Source: SHAN690 sp038131955 (GTDB lineage: Bacteria; Bacteroidota; Bacteroidia; Flavobacteriales_G; Salibacteraceae). Taken from it: DNA of 64,000 nucleotides. The DNA is taken from contig JAYPQK010000009.1 in assembly GCA_038131955.1 (NCBI GenBank), forward strand, positions 434,001-498,000. The letters are read 5' to 3'. A program made the position numbers and the translations under genes. Below the pieces are notes generated by a model, which saw only the letters and a list, made by a program, of their open reading frames with translations, ran no database searches and was not told the DNA's origin. Of this stretch, positions 32,837-42,541 are shown one piece after another (within the stretch, counting starts at the first letter, position 1; every line of letters starts with the position of its first letter).

Positions 32837-35143
32837 TCAGAAATTCATCTTCAGACCTGCAGAAGGCATCAGCGGAAGCTGGTTGACTCGCTCGAAATTG
32901 ACTCGATCGAAGTAGAAGATGTTCTCTCGGTTGTACGCGTTGGTGACGCCGATGTTGGTTTCAAGGATCGAGTTGACGGAAATGACCCACTCACGCTTCA
33001 AGGTGAGGTCGAGTCGATGGTAATAAGGCAATCGACCACCGTTCAAATCGTCGTAAACGATACCTACTTCTCCATTGGCCGTGATGATATCGGTGTCTGT
33101 TCCGTCCGAGAAGGAATACTTCTCATAGAATCCTTGGGTCTGTGTAAATGGGAAGCCTGATCCCATGTTCCAACGTACATCAAATTCCCACAAGCGATCC
33201 TTTCCGAATTTGTAAGACCCCACAAAGTTCACGTTGTGACGTCGGTCGAATACAGGAAAGTACTCCTGCAATCCATCCCAACGCGTCACGCGTCCAATAG
33301 AATAAACCGCGTAAAGGTTGATGTCGGTCAGATCGTAGTTCAGGACGAAATCACAACCGTAAGCTTCTCCTGTCTCTATAAGGAAGTCGTTCTTTAAGAT
33401 GTCAGGCTGATCCGCTACACTCTCGTCGAAGATCTTGTTTCGGTTGATGTTGGTCACCTGAGTGAACTGCTTGTAGTATGCCTCCACGTTCAAGTTGATC
33501 CTTGATGTGATGTCTACCTCGGCTCCAACGATGAAGTGATTGGCCTTTTGCAATGAATGGGTAATCTCACGAGTAGAGCCATCTTGACGCACTAGTTCAT
33601 CTTGAAGGTTGCTCGGTCCTGACAAGTATCCGTTGAAGAGGTTCACTACATCTCGGTCACTGTTGGCGGCGATGAGGTTCTGGCTGTAAACACCTGCTGC
33701 TGCCTTCAATCGCCAGTTGTCGTTAAGGTTGTACTTCATTCCCACACGTGGTTCGAACGACGGGGTGCTCAAAGAGGCGTAATAGTGTAGTCGCAAACTA
33801 GGGTCGATAACCAGCTTTCCGATTTTCTTCTTGTATCGAACGTAACCTGCAAGTTCTGTGGTGCTCTCTTGCTGTTCAATAACTCGATTGGCAGGATTCA
33901 CCACGTAGTAGTCGGTCGTAAATCCGATGATCTCGATACCGTACTTGACCTCGTCATCACCCAAGAAGTAGGTGAAAGACAATCCTCCGTTGAAACCATT
34001 GATCGCGCTGGTTCGATCGTTGAGGTTCGCCTCCTGCAGAGCGATCTGATAGCTGGAGTACGCCAAGTTGCCTTCGATCAATACAGGGCTGCCTGAAGGG
34101 ATGAGGATGAAGTTACCTCCGGCTCCGTAGTTGGTCCAATTCAGGTCAGAAATGGCCTGATAGTTCACTCGGTCACTGTAGTACAGTCCAAAAATGTTCG
34201 CCTTACTACCATTCTCACCACTAAAAGTGACCTTGCCGTAGAGGTCGGTAAAGCTGAACGGAAGTCCATTCGTGTCGATATAGTTGTAGATCACCTTCGA
34301 GCTCTGGTCTAAATAACTATGCTTCGCCGATACAATGGAAGAGATGGCTGAACCGCCCACCTTCGTTGGCTTCAAAATTGGGATCTCGGCATTCAGCTTA
34401 GCTCCGAACGTGCTGACAGAAACATTGCCCTGGAACTCATTTTGATTTCCGTCCTTGGTAGTGATGTCCATGATGGATGAGATCCGACCTCCATACTCGG
34501 CACCATAACCTCCGGTGTAGATGTCCGCATTGCGAATGATGTCTGTATCGAAAACCGAAAAGAGTCCGATCGAGTGGAAGGGATTGTAGACGATCATTCC
34601 ATCCATCATCACCTTGTTCTGGACCGGTGATCCACCGCGGATGTAGAGCTGTCCACCCTGGTCGCCCGTGAAAACCACACCCGGTAGCACTTGCATGTAC
34701 TGGGCAATATCCGGCTCACCACCAATACTTGGAAGCTGATCGATCTCCTTCGGGGTGATCTTTTGTACCGACATTTTGACCTCATTTTGGGCTTCGACCT
34801 TATCGGCAGAGACGTCGAATGTTTTTAAGTTCTGGGCTTGGGAAGCGATGTAAAGCTTGCGGTTGATGATCTGATTGGACCTAACATTCACTTCTTCTTG
34901 GATCTTTTCGTATCCCAAGGCCTGCACAGTCAGGGTGTAATCTCCATTGGGGATCTTGGTGATGGAGTAGTAACCATTTACATCGGTGGAAGCACCGTAG
35001 GAAGTGCCTTCCAAGAAGACGTTCACAAAGATGATGGGCTCACCCGATTCCTTATCATAAACGAAACCTCGGATCGTTCCGTTCTGGGCAAAAATCACAA
35101 GGGAAAAAAGAACTAATAAGGTCGTGTATAACCATCTCAACAT
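32837..35143 (-). CDS. TonB-dependent receptor with carboxypeptidase-like domain
   Basis: A 768-residue outer-membrane receptor: signal MLRWLYTTLLVLFSLVIFAQ, a CarboxypepD_reg-like domain (GFVYDKESGEPIIFVNVFLE), a plug with QLYIRGGSPVQNKVMMDGM, and a barrel ending in SAGLKMNF. It is of the same general type as the receptor at 14556, but no DUF4249 or SusD partner follows; an NlpC/P60 gene lies upstream. The start at 35143 is preferred over 35176 because it begins the signal peptide. The ligand is unknown. Confidence 0.9.
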   Translation of the reverse strand: MLRWLYTTLLVLFSLVIFAQNGTIRGFVYDKESGEPIIFVNVFLEGTSYGASTDVNGYYSITKIPNGDYTLTVQALGYEKIQEEVNVRSNQIINRKLYIASQAQNLKTFDVSADKVEAQNEVKMSVQKITPKEIDQLPSIGGEPDIAQYMQVLPGVVFTGDQGGQLYIRGGSPVQNKVMMDGMIVYNPFHSIGLFSVFDTDIIRNADIYTGGYGAEYGGRISSIMDITTKDGNQNEFQGNVSVSTFGAKLNAEIPILKPTKVGGSAISSIVSAKHSYLDQSSKVIYNYIDTNGLPFSFTDLYGKVTFSGENGSKANIFGLYYSDRVNYQAISDLNWTNYGAGGNFILIPSGSPVLIEGNLAYSSYQIALQEANLNDRTSAINGFNGGLSFTYFLGDDEVKYGIEIIGFTTDYYVVNPANRVIEQQESTTELAGYVRYKKKIGKLVIDPSLRLHYYASLSTPSFEPRVGMKYNLNDNWRLKAAAGVYSQNLIAANSDRDVVNLFNGYLSGPSNLQDELVRQDGSTREITHSLQKANHFIVGAEVDITSRINLNVEAYYKQFTQVTNINRNKIFDESVADQPDILKNDFLIETGEAYGCDFVLNYDLTDINLYAVYSIGRVTRWDGLQEYFPVFDRRHNVNFVGSYKFGKDRLWEFDVRWNMGSGFPFTQTQGFYEKYSFSDGTDTDIITANGEVGIVYDDLNGGRLPYYHRLDLTLKREWVISVNSILETNIGVTNAYNRENIFYFDRVNFERVNQLPLMPSAGLKMNF

Positions 35144-35260
35144 GCCGTCCAATTTTAAAAGCCTCAAATGTAACATTGTAATTCATCCGCGCGTGCGAGA
35201 ATCAGTGAGTACAGTGGATGGCTGAGTCGATGGCAGTATAGGTGGATGAACGGAAAAGGC

Positions 35261-35749
35261 CTATAACCTTCCGCCACGAGCAAAAGAGCGCTGGTAGTAA
35301 GGATTCTCTAGGCTCGATACAATGACACCCTTGCTGGTGGAAGCGTGCACGAAATCGCCATCCTTGAGATACACCCCGACGTGTGAATTCTTCTTGCCAT
35401 CGATGTCAAAGAAGACCAGATCGCCTTCTTGGAGGTTGCTTTTTGGTAGCGTCTTCGCCGTCGAAGATAGTTCTTTTGTGGTGCGTGGAATTTGCTTGTT
35501 GTATACCTCCTTGTACAGCACACCCACAAAACCGGAACAGTCGACACCGGTCCTTGTGGTTCCCCCGTAGCGGTACGGAACACCCTCCCAATCCTTGACA
35601 AAGGAGAAGAGCGCGTCAGACGGATTCACCTCTTTTGGCTCTTGTTTGGTTTGTGATGTTTTGCTCCGTTTGCTTGAGCTGCATGACCCGAGACTCATCG
35701 CCATAAAAATGGGAAGGATCATGAACCAAAAAGCGAGGCGAACTTTCAT
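35261..35749 (-). CDS. NlpC/P60-family peptidoglycan hydrolase lipoprotein
   Basis: A 162-residue lipoprotein (lipobox LGSC) with a basic linker and then a cysteine peptidase domain. The catalytic residues are visible: Cys in GVDCSGFVG, His in SHVGVYL, and a third polar residue in FVHAST. Such enzymes cut the gamma-D-Glu to diamino-acid bond in cell wall peptides. It is probably a separate transcript; 148 bases separate it from the divergent kinase. Confidence 0.92.
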   Translation of the reverse strand: MKVRLAFWFMILPIFMAMSLGSCSSSKRSKTSQTKQEPKEVNPSDALFSFVKDWEGVPYRYGGTTRTGVDCSGFVGVLYKEVYNKQIPRTTKELSSTAKTLPKSNLQEGDLVFFDIDGKKNSHVGVYLKDGDFVHASTSKGVIVSSLENPYYQRSFARGGRL

Positions 35750-35853
35750 ACCCCAATGCTAGTGCAAAATCAGTGTTCCGAGATTTGAGCGGACTTTGAA
35801 TTTCTAACGGGAAGTGTTTAATAACCAAGTGATATCTGCTAGGGTATAAAAGG

Positions 35854-35881
35854 TTGCTGAGTAAGGAAATACGTACCTTTA
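35854..35881 (+). promoter_or_regulatory. promoter of the TPR histidine kinase gene
   Basis: TTG (35854-35856), a 17-base spacer, and TACCTTTA (35874-35881), one mismatch from TAnnTTTG. It lies 16 bases before the GTG start at 35898. Confidence 0.5.
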
Positions 35882-35897
35882 GATTACATTTAGAACC

Positions 35898-37895
35898 GTG
35901 CGACATCTCATTCTGATACTTACTACGCTTTGTGTTTTGGGTTGGGCACTTCCAACGCAAGCTCAGGACCAACCCAAGATCGACAGCCTCTTCAGGATGT
36001 TGAGGACGTCCAAGCAGGATACCAGCAAGGTTTTACTCCTCTATGAATTGTCGAGGGAATTCTTCAACAGCGATATAGAGCGGGCGGAGAAGTACTCCAA
36101 TCGAGCGTTGTTCCTTTCGGAAAGACTCGAGTATAAGCGCGGAATTGCCTTGTCATATAACAACCTAGGTATCATCAATTACTACAAGGCTATTTACAAC
36201 GTGGCCTTGGGGTATCATGAGAGGTCGCTTCAGTTGATGACTGAAATTGGAGACCGGAAAGGAATGGCGGGGTCCCATAATAACAAGGGTACGGTCTATA
36301 CCCAGCAAGGGGAGTACGCTCTTGCGATCGAAGAGTACCTGAGTTCTATCCAACTCCTCGAAGAACTCAACGACAAGGAAGGCGTAGGGAAATCCTACAA
36401 CAATATTGGTCTGGTCTACTATCTCCAAGGAAACTACGGGCAAGCGAAAGAGTACTATAACAGAGCTCTGGATATCCTCCGGCCGCTCAGTGACCCGAAT
36501 GTCATTTCTGACATCCTCAATAACATGGGTATTATCGCCTATGAGGAGGGTAAGTATGATGAATCACTCGAGTACCATTTTGAATCCCTCGGGGGAAGGC
36601 AAGGTTCAGGTAATCAGCGTGGTATCGCGTCCTCATTCACCAACATTGGTGATGTGTATGCCAAGGCCGAGGAACTGGAGCAGGCACTCGAATATCAGCG
36701 AAAAGCGTTGGAGATTCAAGAAGAGCTAGGGGATAAGAAAGGCATGCTGAGCTCGATTCAGGGTATTGCTCGCGTACAATCGCTTACGGGTCAGTCTAAA
36801 GAAGCCTTGGTCTCAATGCAAAAAGTAATCGACATCTCGTCGGAGATCGGAGCGAAAAAGGAACTCAGAGATGCCTATAATGAGATCAGTGAGATTTATT
36901 TACGTAATGGGGATTACAAGACCGCCTTTATGTTCAAGGATCGCTATGCGCAGTTGAAGGATACCTTGTTCAGTGAACAAACGCGTGAGATCGCTACGAA
37001 TCTTGAAGCGAAATTTGAAAGTGAAAGCAAGACCAAGGAGATAGAGATCTTGAAACGAGAGAACGAGATACAGGATCTGCAATTGGCCCGAAACCGGATC
37101 CTGATCATTTCGTTCACGATCGGACTCGTCTTAGCCTTGATTTCGGTGGTGCTCTATGCGCGCACGAACAGAGAGCGAAAGAAGGCGCTTGAGTTGCTTC
37201 AGCGTCAAAATGAGAACATCAAGAAGCAGAAAGAGGAGAAGGAAGTACTCCTTAAGGAGATTCACCACCGGGTGAAGAATAACCTTCAGGTCATCAATAG
37301 CCTTATTCGATTGCAGTGTTCATACACAGATGACCAACAGGCGCTTGATCTATTTGATGAATGTCAGAATCGGATCATATCGATGGCCTTGATCCATGAG
37401 CAGATGTATGAGGCACATGACCTGAGTAACATCAATATTCAGGACTACATCAAGGAATTAGCCGAGAATCTTCTGCGGAGCTATCGATTGAACCAACATA
37501 TCAATTTGGATATCGAGGTAGGTATAGAGACCATGACCCTGGATACCTTGATACCACTAGGATTACTCTTGAATGAGTTGATCTCTAATTCTCTCAAGCA
37601 TGCGTTCAAAGACCAGGAGGAAGGAACCATTTCGGTGATCATGGACCGAAATCAAAATGGGAAATTTGTCTTGGAGGTTGGTGATGATGGTGTTGGACTC
37701 CCGAAGGACTTCTCCTTCAATAATGCCCACACACTTGGAATGGAATTGGTCGTCACCCTTTCATCACAACTCGATGGCACGGTAGAGCGGATCGATCGCC
37801 CGGGTACGCATTTCAGAATAGAGTTTATAGGACTCGAAAAGGAGCGTCGCGATATCAAAGAGGCGATGAAATCTTCGGAAGCCGAAGCTGTTTAG
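35898..37895 (+). CDS. TPR-containing sensor histidine kinase (HisKA_2 type)
   Basis: A 665-residue sensor. A signal peptide is followed by six or so TPR repeats in the periplasm (residues 30-360; repeated YNNLGI/YNNIGL patterns), one membrane helix near 395-415, a coiled coil (NRERKKALELLQRQNENIKK), and a kinase core. The phospho-acceptor box is EIHHRVKNNLQVI, the HisKA_2 form, and the ATPase has LLNELISNSLKHAF and GDDGVGLP. No response regulator lies next to it on this strand. It starts at GTG. Its last four bases overlap the DUF493 gene. Confidence 0.9.
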   Translation: MRHLILILTTLCVLGWALPTQAQDQPKIDSLFRMLRTSKQDTSKVLLLYELSREFFNSDIERAEKYSNRALFLSERLEYKRGIALSYNNLGIINYYKAIYNVALGYHERSLQLMTEIGDRKGMAGSHNNKGTVYTQQGEYALAIEEYLSSIQLLEELNDKEGVGKSYNNIGLVYYLQGNYGQAKEYYNRALDILRPLSDPNVISDILNNMGIIAYEEGKYDESLEYHFESLGGRQGSGNQRGIASSFTNIGDVYAKAEELEQALEYQRKALEIQEELGDKKGMLSSIQGIARVQSLTGQSKEALVSMQKVIDISSEIGAKKELRDAYNEISEIYLRNGDYKTAFMFKDRYAQLKDTLFSEQTREIATNLEAKFESESKTKEIEILKRENEIQDLQLARNRILIISFTIGLVLALISVVLYARTNRERKKALELLQRQNENIKKQKEEKEVLLKEIHHRVKNNLQVINSLIRLQCSYTDDQQALDLFDECQNRIISMALIHEQMYEAHDLSNINIQDYIKELAENLLRSYRLNQHINLDIEVGIETMTLDTLIPLGLLLNELISNSLKHAFKDQEEGTISVIMDRNQNGKFVLEVGDDGVGLPKDFSFNNAHTLGMELVVTLSSQLDGTVERIDRPGTHFRIEFIGLEKERRDIKEAMKSSEAEAV

Positions 37896-38170
37896 AGAGA
37901 TAACAATCCCTCGATCTTAGAAGCCTTGTAGTAGCGAGCCACGACCTCATTCGGATTGAGCATGACCTCCTTGGCAGATACGCTCAGGTATTTTCCGGTT
38001 CGACTGGCGTTGATGGAGACTTGGGCTTCAGGGCCAAACAATTCCTCAGTTCGAGCCAGCTTTTGATTGTCATTCGGAATGATGAACTTGAACAGGTAGA
38101 GCTTTGGCCAAGGACCGTCTTGCTCTAGCTTTTCTTTCAAACCTCTGAATTTCTCAAGCGGATCACTCAT
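37892..38170 (-). CDS. DUF493 (YbeD-like) protein
   Basis: A 92-residue cytoplasmic protein with a ferredoxin-like layout (LYLFKFIIPND, then INASRTGKYLSVSAKEVM, and VVARYYKASKIEGLLSL). It resembles the DUF493/YbeD family, whose function is unsettled. It overlaps the upstream response regulator gene by eight bases and probably shares its transcript. Confidence 0.85.
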   Translation of the reverse strand: MSDPLEKFRGLKEKLEQDGPWPKLYLFKFIIPNDNQKLARTEELFGPEAQVSINASRTGKYLSVSAKEVMLNPNEVVARYYKASKIEGLLSL

Positions 38171-38870
38171 CTACGATCAATTTAAACCCAACCCCGTGTA
38201 CGTTCATGATCTTGATGCGTTCATCCAATTTTAGGTACTTCCTGAGCTTGGTGATGAATACGTCCATCGAGCGACCAAGGAAGTAGTCATCGCTGCCCCA
38301 AACCACCGTAAGGGCCATTTCTCGAGTGAGAACCTGGTCGCGGTGCAGACAGAGCATCCTTAGCAACTCAGCTTCCTTCTTAGTGAGGGTTCGCTTTTCA
38401 TCTGCATGATCTAAAGAGAGGTTCTTGTAGTCAAAGGTGAATTGTCCAAGTTCGAACACATCTCGGTCGTTTGAGCTTTCGTCTTCTGCCGGCTTCGCCC
38501 TTTTCATGATCGCCTTGATGCGAAGATCGAGTTCGTCAAAGCTGAACGGTTTGGTCAAGTAATCATCGGCACCGAGTTTGAACCCCTTGATCTTATCCTC
38601 GGTCATGCTCTTGGCCGTCAAGAACAGGATCGGCACTTGCTGGTCGATCTTTCGGATGTCCTCCGCAAGTGTGAAGCCGTCTTTCTTAGGAAGCATCACA
38701 TCCAGTATGCAGAGGTCGAATGCTTGATTGTAAAACTTCTGAAACCCAGCGAAACCGTCTTTCTCGAGATCCACTTGGTACCCTTCGTTTCTGAGATGGT
38801 CTTGAATGACGAACCCGAGGTTCAGATCATCTTCGACCAATAATACGTGTAGTCTGTCTTTTTTTGTCAT
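38163..38870 (-). CDS. OmpR-family response regulator (RprY-like)
   Basis: A 235-residue regulator with a receiver domain (phospho-acceptor Asp57 in CILDVMLPKKDG; switch residues in FLTAKS; DDYLTKPFS) and a winged-helix output domain (TKKEAELLRMLCLHRDQVLTR and SMDVFITKLRKYL). The overall look and the pairing with the next gene resemble Bacteroides RprY. It is eight bases downstream of its kinase and overlaps DUF493. Confidence 0.92.
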   Translation of the reverse strand: MTKKDRLHVLLVEDDLNLGFVIQDHLRNEGYQVDLEKDGFAGFQKFYNQAFDLCILDVMLPKKDGFTLAEDIRKIDQQVPILFLTAKSMTEDKIKGFKLGADDYLTKPFSFDELDLRIKAIMKRAKPAEDESSNDRDVFELGQFTFDYKNLSLDHADEKRTLTKKEAELLRMLCLHRDQVLTREMALTVVWGSDDYFLGRSMDVFITKLRKYLKLDERIKIMNVHGVGFKLIVDE

Positions 38871-38878
38871 GGCTATCC

Positions 38879-40171
38879 TTATCCGTCAATAGTCTTCCCA
38901 AAAGGTAGGAACACTTCAAAAGTGCTGCCTTCTCCCGGTTTGCTCTGTAATTTGATCCATCCGCCGTGTGCTTCAGCGATCGTTTTTACATAGTGCAGTC
39001 CAAGACCGAAACCCTTGATGTCGTGAACATTACCTGCCGGAATTCTATAGAACTTCTCGAAGATAAACTTCTGCTGGTCTTTTGGAATACCCGGTCCTTT
39101 GTCTGTCACTGAAAAGTAGATCCCGCGATCGTCATTTCTGGTGGTCAAGGTGATCTCAGGGTTTACTCCACCGTACTTGGCAGCATTGTCGAGTAGGTTG
39201 AATAGAATGTTCGTGATGTGCATTTCGTCCCCATAGATCTCATGCCTTTCAGCACGGAGCTCTGTGTCGATCATGATGCCCTGTTCGCCAAAGTTCATTT
39301 CGATCGTCGGCACGGCAAGGTCGGCTAGTTCGTGTAGGTCTACCACCTTCTTTGTAAGGTCAAGCTCCTCCTTATCCAACCGCGCGATCTGTAAAACACG
39401 CTCTACCTGAGTTTGTAGGCGTTGGTTCTCATTCTTGATGATGCGTGCATAGTTATTTAGCCGCTCCGGCTGATCTTCGATTCCTTTCTGCAGCAACACA
39501 TCGCAGGAAAGTGCGATCGTCGAGATCGGAGTCTTCAGCTCGTGGGTCATGTTGTTGATGAAGTCGTTCTTGATCTCAGAAAGCCTTTTTTGACGAAGTA
39601 TGATATTGATGACGTAGGTGAAAAAGACCAGCACGGCAAGCAATACGATGGAGGCGATCACCCAAAAGCGCATCTGACTGAAAATGACTGAATTCAAGGT
39701 GGGGAAGAAAACGGAGAAATAGTGACCATCGTCATCCCAGTCGATCGGTGGCGGAACGTCCTCGTTGACGCTTCGGGCCTCTTGAGCCATGTCTTCCGAA
39801 ACGCTTTTCGTGAAGACCACAGAATCGTTGAAGCAGTTATAGATGCTGTATTGAAAAGGAAAATTGAGTTCTCGATTGAGTAGCTCGGTCTTCAACATGG
39901 ACTCTAGGTAGACCGGTTGCAGTTCTTCGTTGATCTGAACCCGATAGAATTTAGGCTCAACCATTTTGACCGGGTCGATCAGAAAGGTAGAGTCACCGCT
40001 GTGCCGTTGGATCTGCTTGACCACATCGATCAGAGCCAGCTCGATCTCGTGTTCGAGTTGCTGCTGGGTGATCTCATAGGCCTTTTTCACCCAGAAGATC
40101 TGGATGGCGCTGAGGCCGATAAACAGCACCGTGGCTAGGACGATGATGATCCGGATGGTAGATCTACTCAT
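38879..40171 (-). CDS. sensor histidine kinase (RprX-like)
   Basis: A 430-residue membrane kinase with an N-terminal helix (about 7-27), a periplasmic region of about 130 residues, a second helix near 170-190, the phospho-acceptor NNMTHELKTPIST, and an ATPase domain with NILFNLLDNAAKYGG, DKGPGIP and GFGLGLHYV. It should phosphorylate the adjacent regulator. The stimulus is unknown; in Bacteroides the RprX/RprY pair affects tetracycline resistance gene expression. Confidence 0.92.
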   Translation of the reverse strand: MSRSTIRIIIVLATVLFIGLSAIQIFWVKKAYEITQQQLEHEIELALIDVVKQIQRHSGDSTFLIDPVKMVEPKFYRVQINEELQPVYLESMLKTELLNRELNFPFQYSIYNCFNDSVVFTKSVSEDMAQEARSVNEDVPPPIDWDDDGHYFSVFFPTLNSVIFSQMRFWVIASIVLLAVLVFFTYVINIILRQKRLSEIKNDFINNMTHELKTPISTIALSCDVLLQKGIEDQPERLNNYARIIKNENQRLQTQVERVLQIARLDKEELDLTKKVVDLHELADLAVPTIEMNFGEQGIMIDTELRAERHEIYGDEMHITNILFNLLDNAAKYGGVNPEITLTTRNDDRGIYFSVTDKGPGIPKDQQKFIFEKFYRIPAGNVHDIKGFGLGLHYVKTIAEAHGGWIKLQSKPGEGSTFEVFLPFGKTIDG

Positions 40172-40226
40172 GAAACACCAAAGTTAGAATGCTTCTCGTT
40201 TGTTCGTGCTAGGGATTAACGACGCA

Positions 40227-41945
40227 TTAACGTCTGCGTCGATAGCGCAGGATGTCCATCTCTTTCGCCTCGGTTGGGTGGGGTATCTCCACCATCGGCG
40301 GATCGAAATCCGACTGAAACCCGGATTGGGTCAGAGATTTTTCTATGATCAAGGGCATGCTATCTCCATGGTCGATCGTGATTAGCAGCTGGTCGATGCT
40401 ATCCGGAATATTAGAAAGATGGGCGCCCGAAACGCTTCGGGATCTTTCAGAGTGCCAGCTGCTGCCCACGGAGGGTAGGCTGGTGAGTAGATGAAGACCC
40501 GGAAGTTTGTTCAATGAGATCAATGCCGTCCGGTACAGGTCGAGGTCGTTCGTGCGCAAGGCAAAACTGAGCTCACGCTTGACGTGCGCCACACGAGAAT
40601 CGACCATGATCGGGCCACCTTGCCAGACCTGGACGGGTTCCTTCAATTCGGTCAGTGGACCAGTGGTGCGGTAGGGGAAGAGGGTGTGTCCTACATAGGT
40701 TCTGCTTACAAGGACCACCATAGTTATCGCAAGAACAGCGGAGATGGCCGCTGTCAAGGTGCGGTCAGGGGTCACGAAAACGAAAAGAAGGAGGATCAGT
40801 ACGTGAAAAACGATGTACTGCTGCATATGCACGTAGAGGTCGGCATTTGTACCTAAGGAGAGGAGAGGCGGTAGGCACCAGAGGATCAACATCCATGTTC
40901 CCCATTTTCTTGTTTGCTCGGCGTACAGTGTATACAGGCTAATGGCGGCGCTAAGTGCAATAAGAAAGATAAAGAACTCGGCACTTGTCGGGTAGAAGAG
41001 GATTCCTTGCATGTAGGCTTCGCGAATCCACATCCAGCCCGCGATCAAAATGGCCGGTACATATGCTAGAAGGAGCTTTCCTCTGAAGCTGCGTCGACGT
41101 AGCAGAAAAAGAGCCGCAATGGCGATGATCGAAGGTATGATCAGGAACCATCCATTTTCTAAGGCACTTGAGCTTCGCCTCTCGAGTGTGTGCAGGTAGT
41201 GGACCAAGGTTTCTTTGATGGAGTGACTCTGATCCAGCGACATGAATTGCTGAACCTCGTTCACCCATGTTAATGGAGAGTCGATGAACATTGAATACAG
41301 CGCAATCGTAGCGAGAATACCACCTGCATAGAAGACAAGAAATTTCCAAGATTCCCGGATAGGCTTGGTAATAATGATGAAGCCTCCTATGAACAAGCTG
41401 ATCGCAATGCCCGAGGGGAATTTATTGAACACTTGTAGCATCACTAATACTCCGATGAAGAGGTAGCTCAGCCTAGATGATCGGATAGTCGCCTTGAGGA
41501 GGGTGGCGAGTACAGCTAGACCGATGATGAGGCCTATGCTATTGTATGAGATGGTACGAGGAAAGATCCCATAGCTTGCCAAAGCACCCAAGACGGTGAT
41601 TCCCACTATGAGTGATATGGCAGTTCTGTCAAACTCGAGGTTCAATTCACTTCTGATGAATCTCGCAAGGACTACACCCAGAATTGAGCTTGCCAGAAGA
41701 GTGAGCCCGAGCCTTAGCCATCGGTACGTCAATATCCCTGGGTCAAATGGGGACATCAAGAAGGAGAGGATAACATTCCCTTTTCTCATCGGACTCGATG
41801 CCTCAGGAAGGAAGAGATCCATCAGGTACATGGACTCATCGGTAAGATCTAGACCACGATCACTCAGGTATAGAATCATTCCGGAAAGAAAGGTCACGGC
41901 GAGCCAAACCGCGGAGGTCAATGTGTATTTGACCCACGTTTTCAT
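40227..41945 (-). CDS. polytopic membrane protein, GT-C glycosyltransferase-like
   Basis: A 572-residue protein with about eleven membrane helices and a C-terminal soluble part. Just after the first helix is DRGLDLTDESMYLMD, similar in position to the acidic loop motif of lipid-linked-sugar GT-C enzymes such as the ArnT/PMT group. It probably moves a sugar or oligosaccharide on the outer face of the inner membrane, but this is a weak inference. The start at 41945 overlaps the Maf stop (ATGA). Confidence 0.7.
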   Translation of the reverse strand: MKTWVKYTLTSAVWLAVTFLSGMILYLSDRGLDLTDESMYLMDLFLPEASSPMRKGNVILSFLMSPFDPGILTYRWLRLGLTLLASSILGVVLARFIRSELNLEFDRTAISLIVGITVLGALASYGIFPRTISYNSIGLIIGLAVLATLLKATIRSSRLSYLFIGVLVMLQVFNKFPSGIAISLFIGGFIIITKPIRESWKFLVFYAGGILATIALYSMFIDSPLTWVNEVQQFMSLDQSHSIKETLVHYLHTLERRSSSALENGWFLIIPSIIAIAALFLLRRRSFRGKLLLAYVPAILIAGWMWIREAYMQGILFYPTSAEFFIFLIALSAAISLYTLYAEQTRKWGTWMLILWCLPPLLSLGTNADLYVHMQQYIVFHVLILLLFVFVTPDRTLTAAISAVLAITMVVLVSRTYVGHTLFPYRTTGPLTELKEPVQVWQGGPIMVDSRVAHVKRELSFALRTNDLDLYRTALISLNKLPGLHLLTSLPSVGSSWHSERSRSVSGAHLSNIPDSIDQLLITIDHGDSMPLIIEKSLTQSGFQSDFDPPMVEIPHPTEAKEMDILRYRRRR

Positions 41946-42541
41946 GTAAGAAAGGTCAGCACCTCCCTCCAAAATCGTTGCATAGGAAAGCCTACGACAT
42001 TGTAGAAATCACCATCGATGCGGCGGATCCCGATCAGTCCGATGAATTCTTGAATTCCATAGGCTCCGGCCTTGTCGAAGGGCTGGTACTGGTCCAAGTA
42101 AAAGTCGATCTCCACTTCAGAAAGGGCGTTGAAGGTCACTTTAGTTTCTTCGGCGAAAGATCGCTGGGCTTTCTTCGTGGTCATGCATACACCGGTGAAG
42201 ACCGAATGAGTAGCCCCTGAGATCTCGTTAAGCATCGCCTTCGCTTCGTCTCTATCTTCCGGCTTGTTGAGTGCACGGCCATTGATCCAAACGATGGTGT
42301 CTGCCGTGATGATCATCTCGCGCTCTCCGATGCCATCGGCAAAGGCTTCTGCTTTTTTTATGGCGAGATAGATCGGAATATCACCCCCTTTTAGTTCTTC
42401 GGAGAAGCTCTCATCTACTTCGTGCGTACGAATCTCAAAGGGAAAGCCCAGGCCTTCGAAGAGCATTCGGCGACGGGGAGATTTAGAAGCGAGTACGAAG
42501 GTGACGTCGGCAAGAGACTCGAAAGGGAATTCCTTACTCAC
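41942..42541 (-). CDS. maf: Maf-family nucleoside triphosphate pyrophosphatase
   Basis: A 199-residue house-cleaning enzyme that hydrolyses non-standard or methylated nucleoside triphosphates. Motifs: FVLASKSPRRRMLF at the start, THEVDESF, ITADTIVWINGRALNKPED, and GAYGIQEFIGLIGIRRIDGDFYNVVGFP near the end. It overlaps UbiA upstream and the membrane gene downstream by four bases each. Confidence 0.92.
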   Translation of the reverse strand: MSKEFPFESLADVTFVLASKSPRRRMLFEGLGFPFEIRTHEVDESFSEELKGGDIPIYLAIKKAEAFADGIGEREMIITADTIVWINGRALNKPEDRDEAKAMLNEISGATHSVFTGVCMTTKKAQRSFAEETKVTFNALSEVEIDFYLDQYQPFDKAGAYGIQEFIGLIGIRRIDGDFYNVVGFPMQRFWREVLTFLT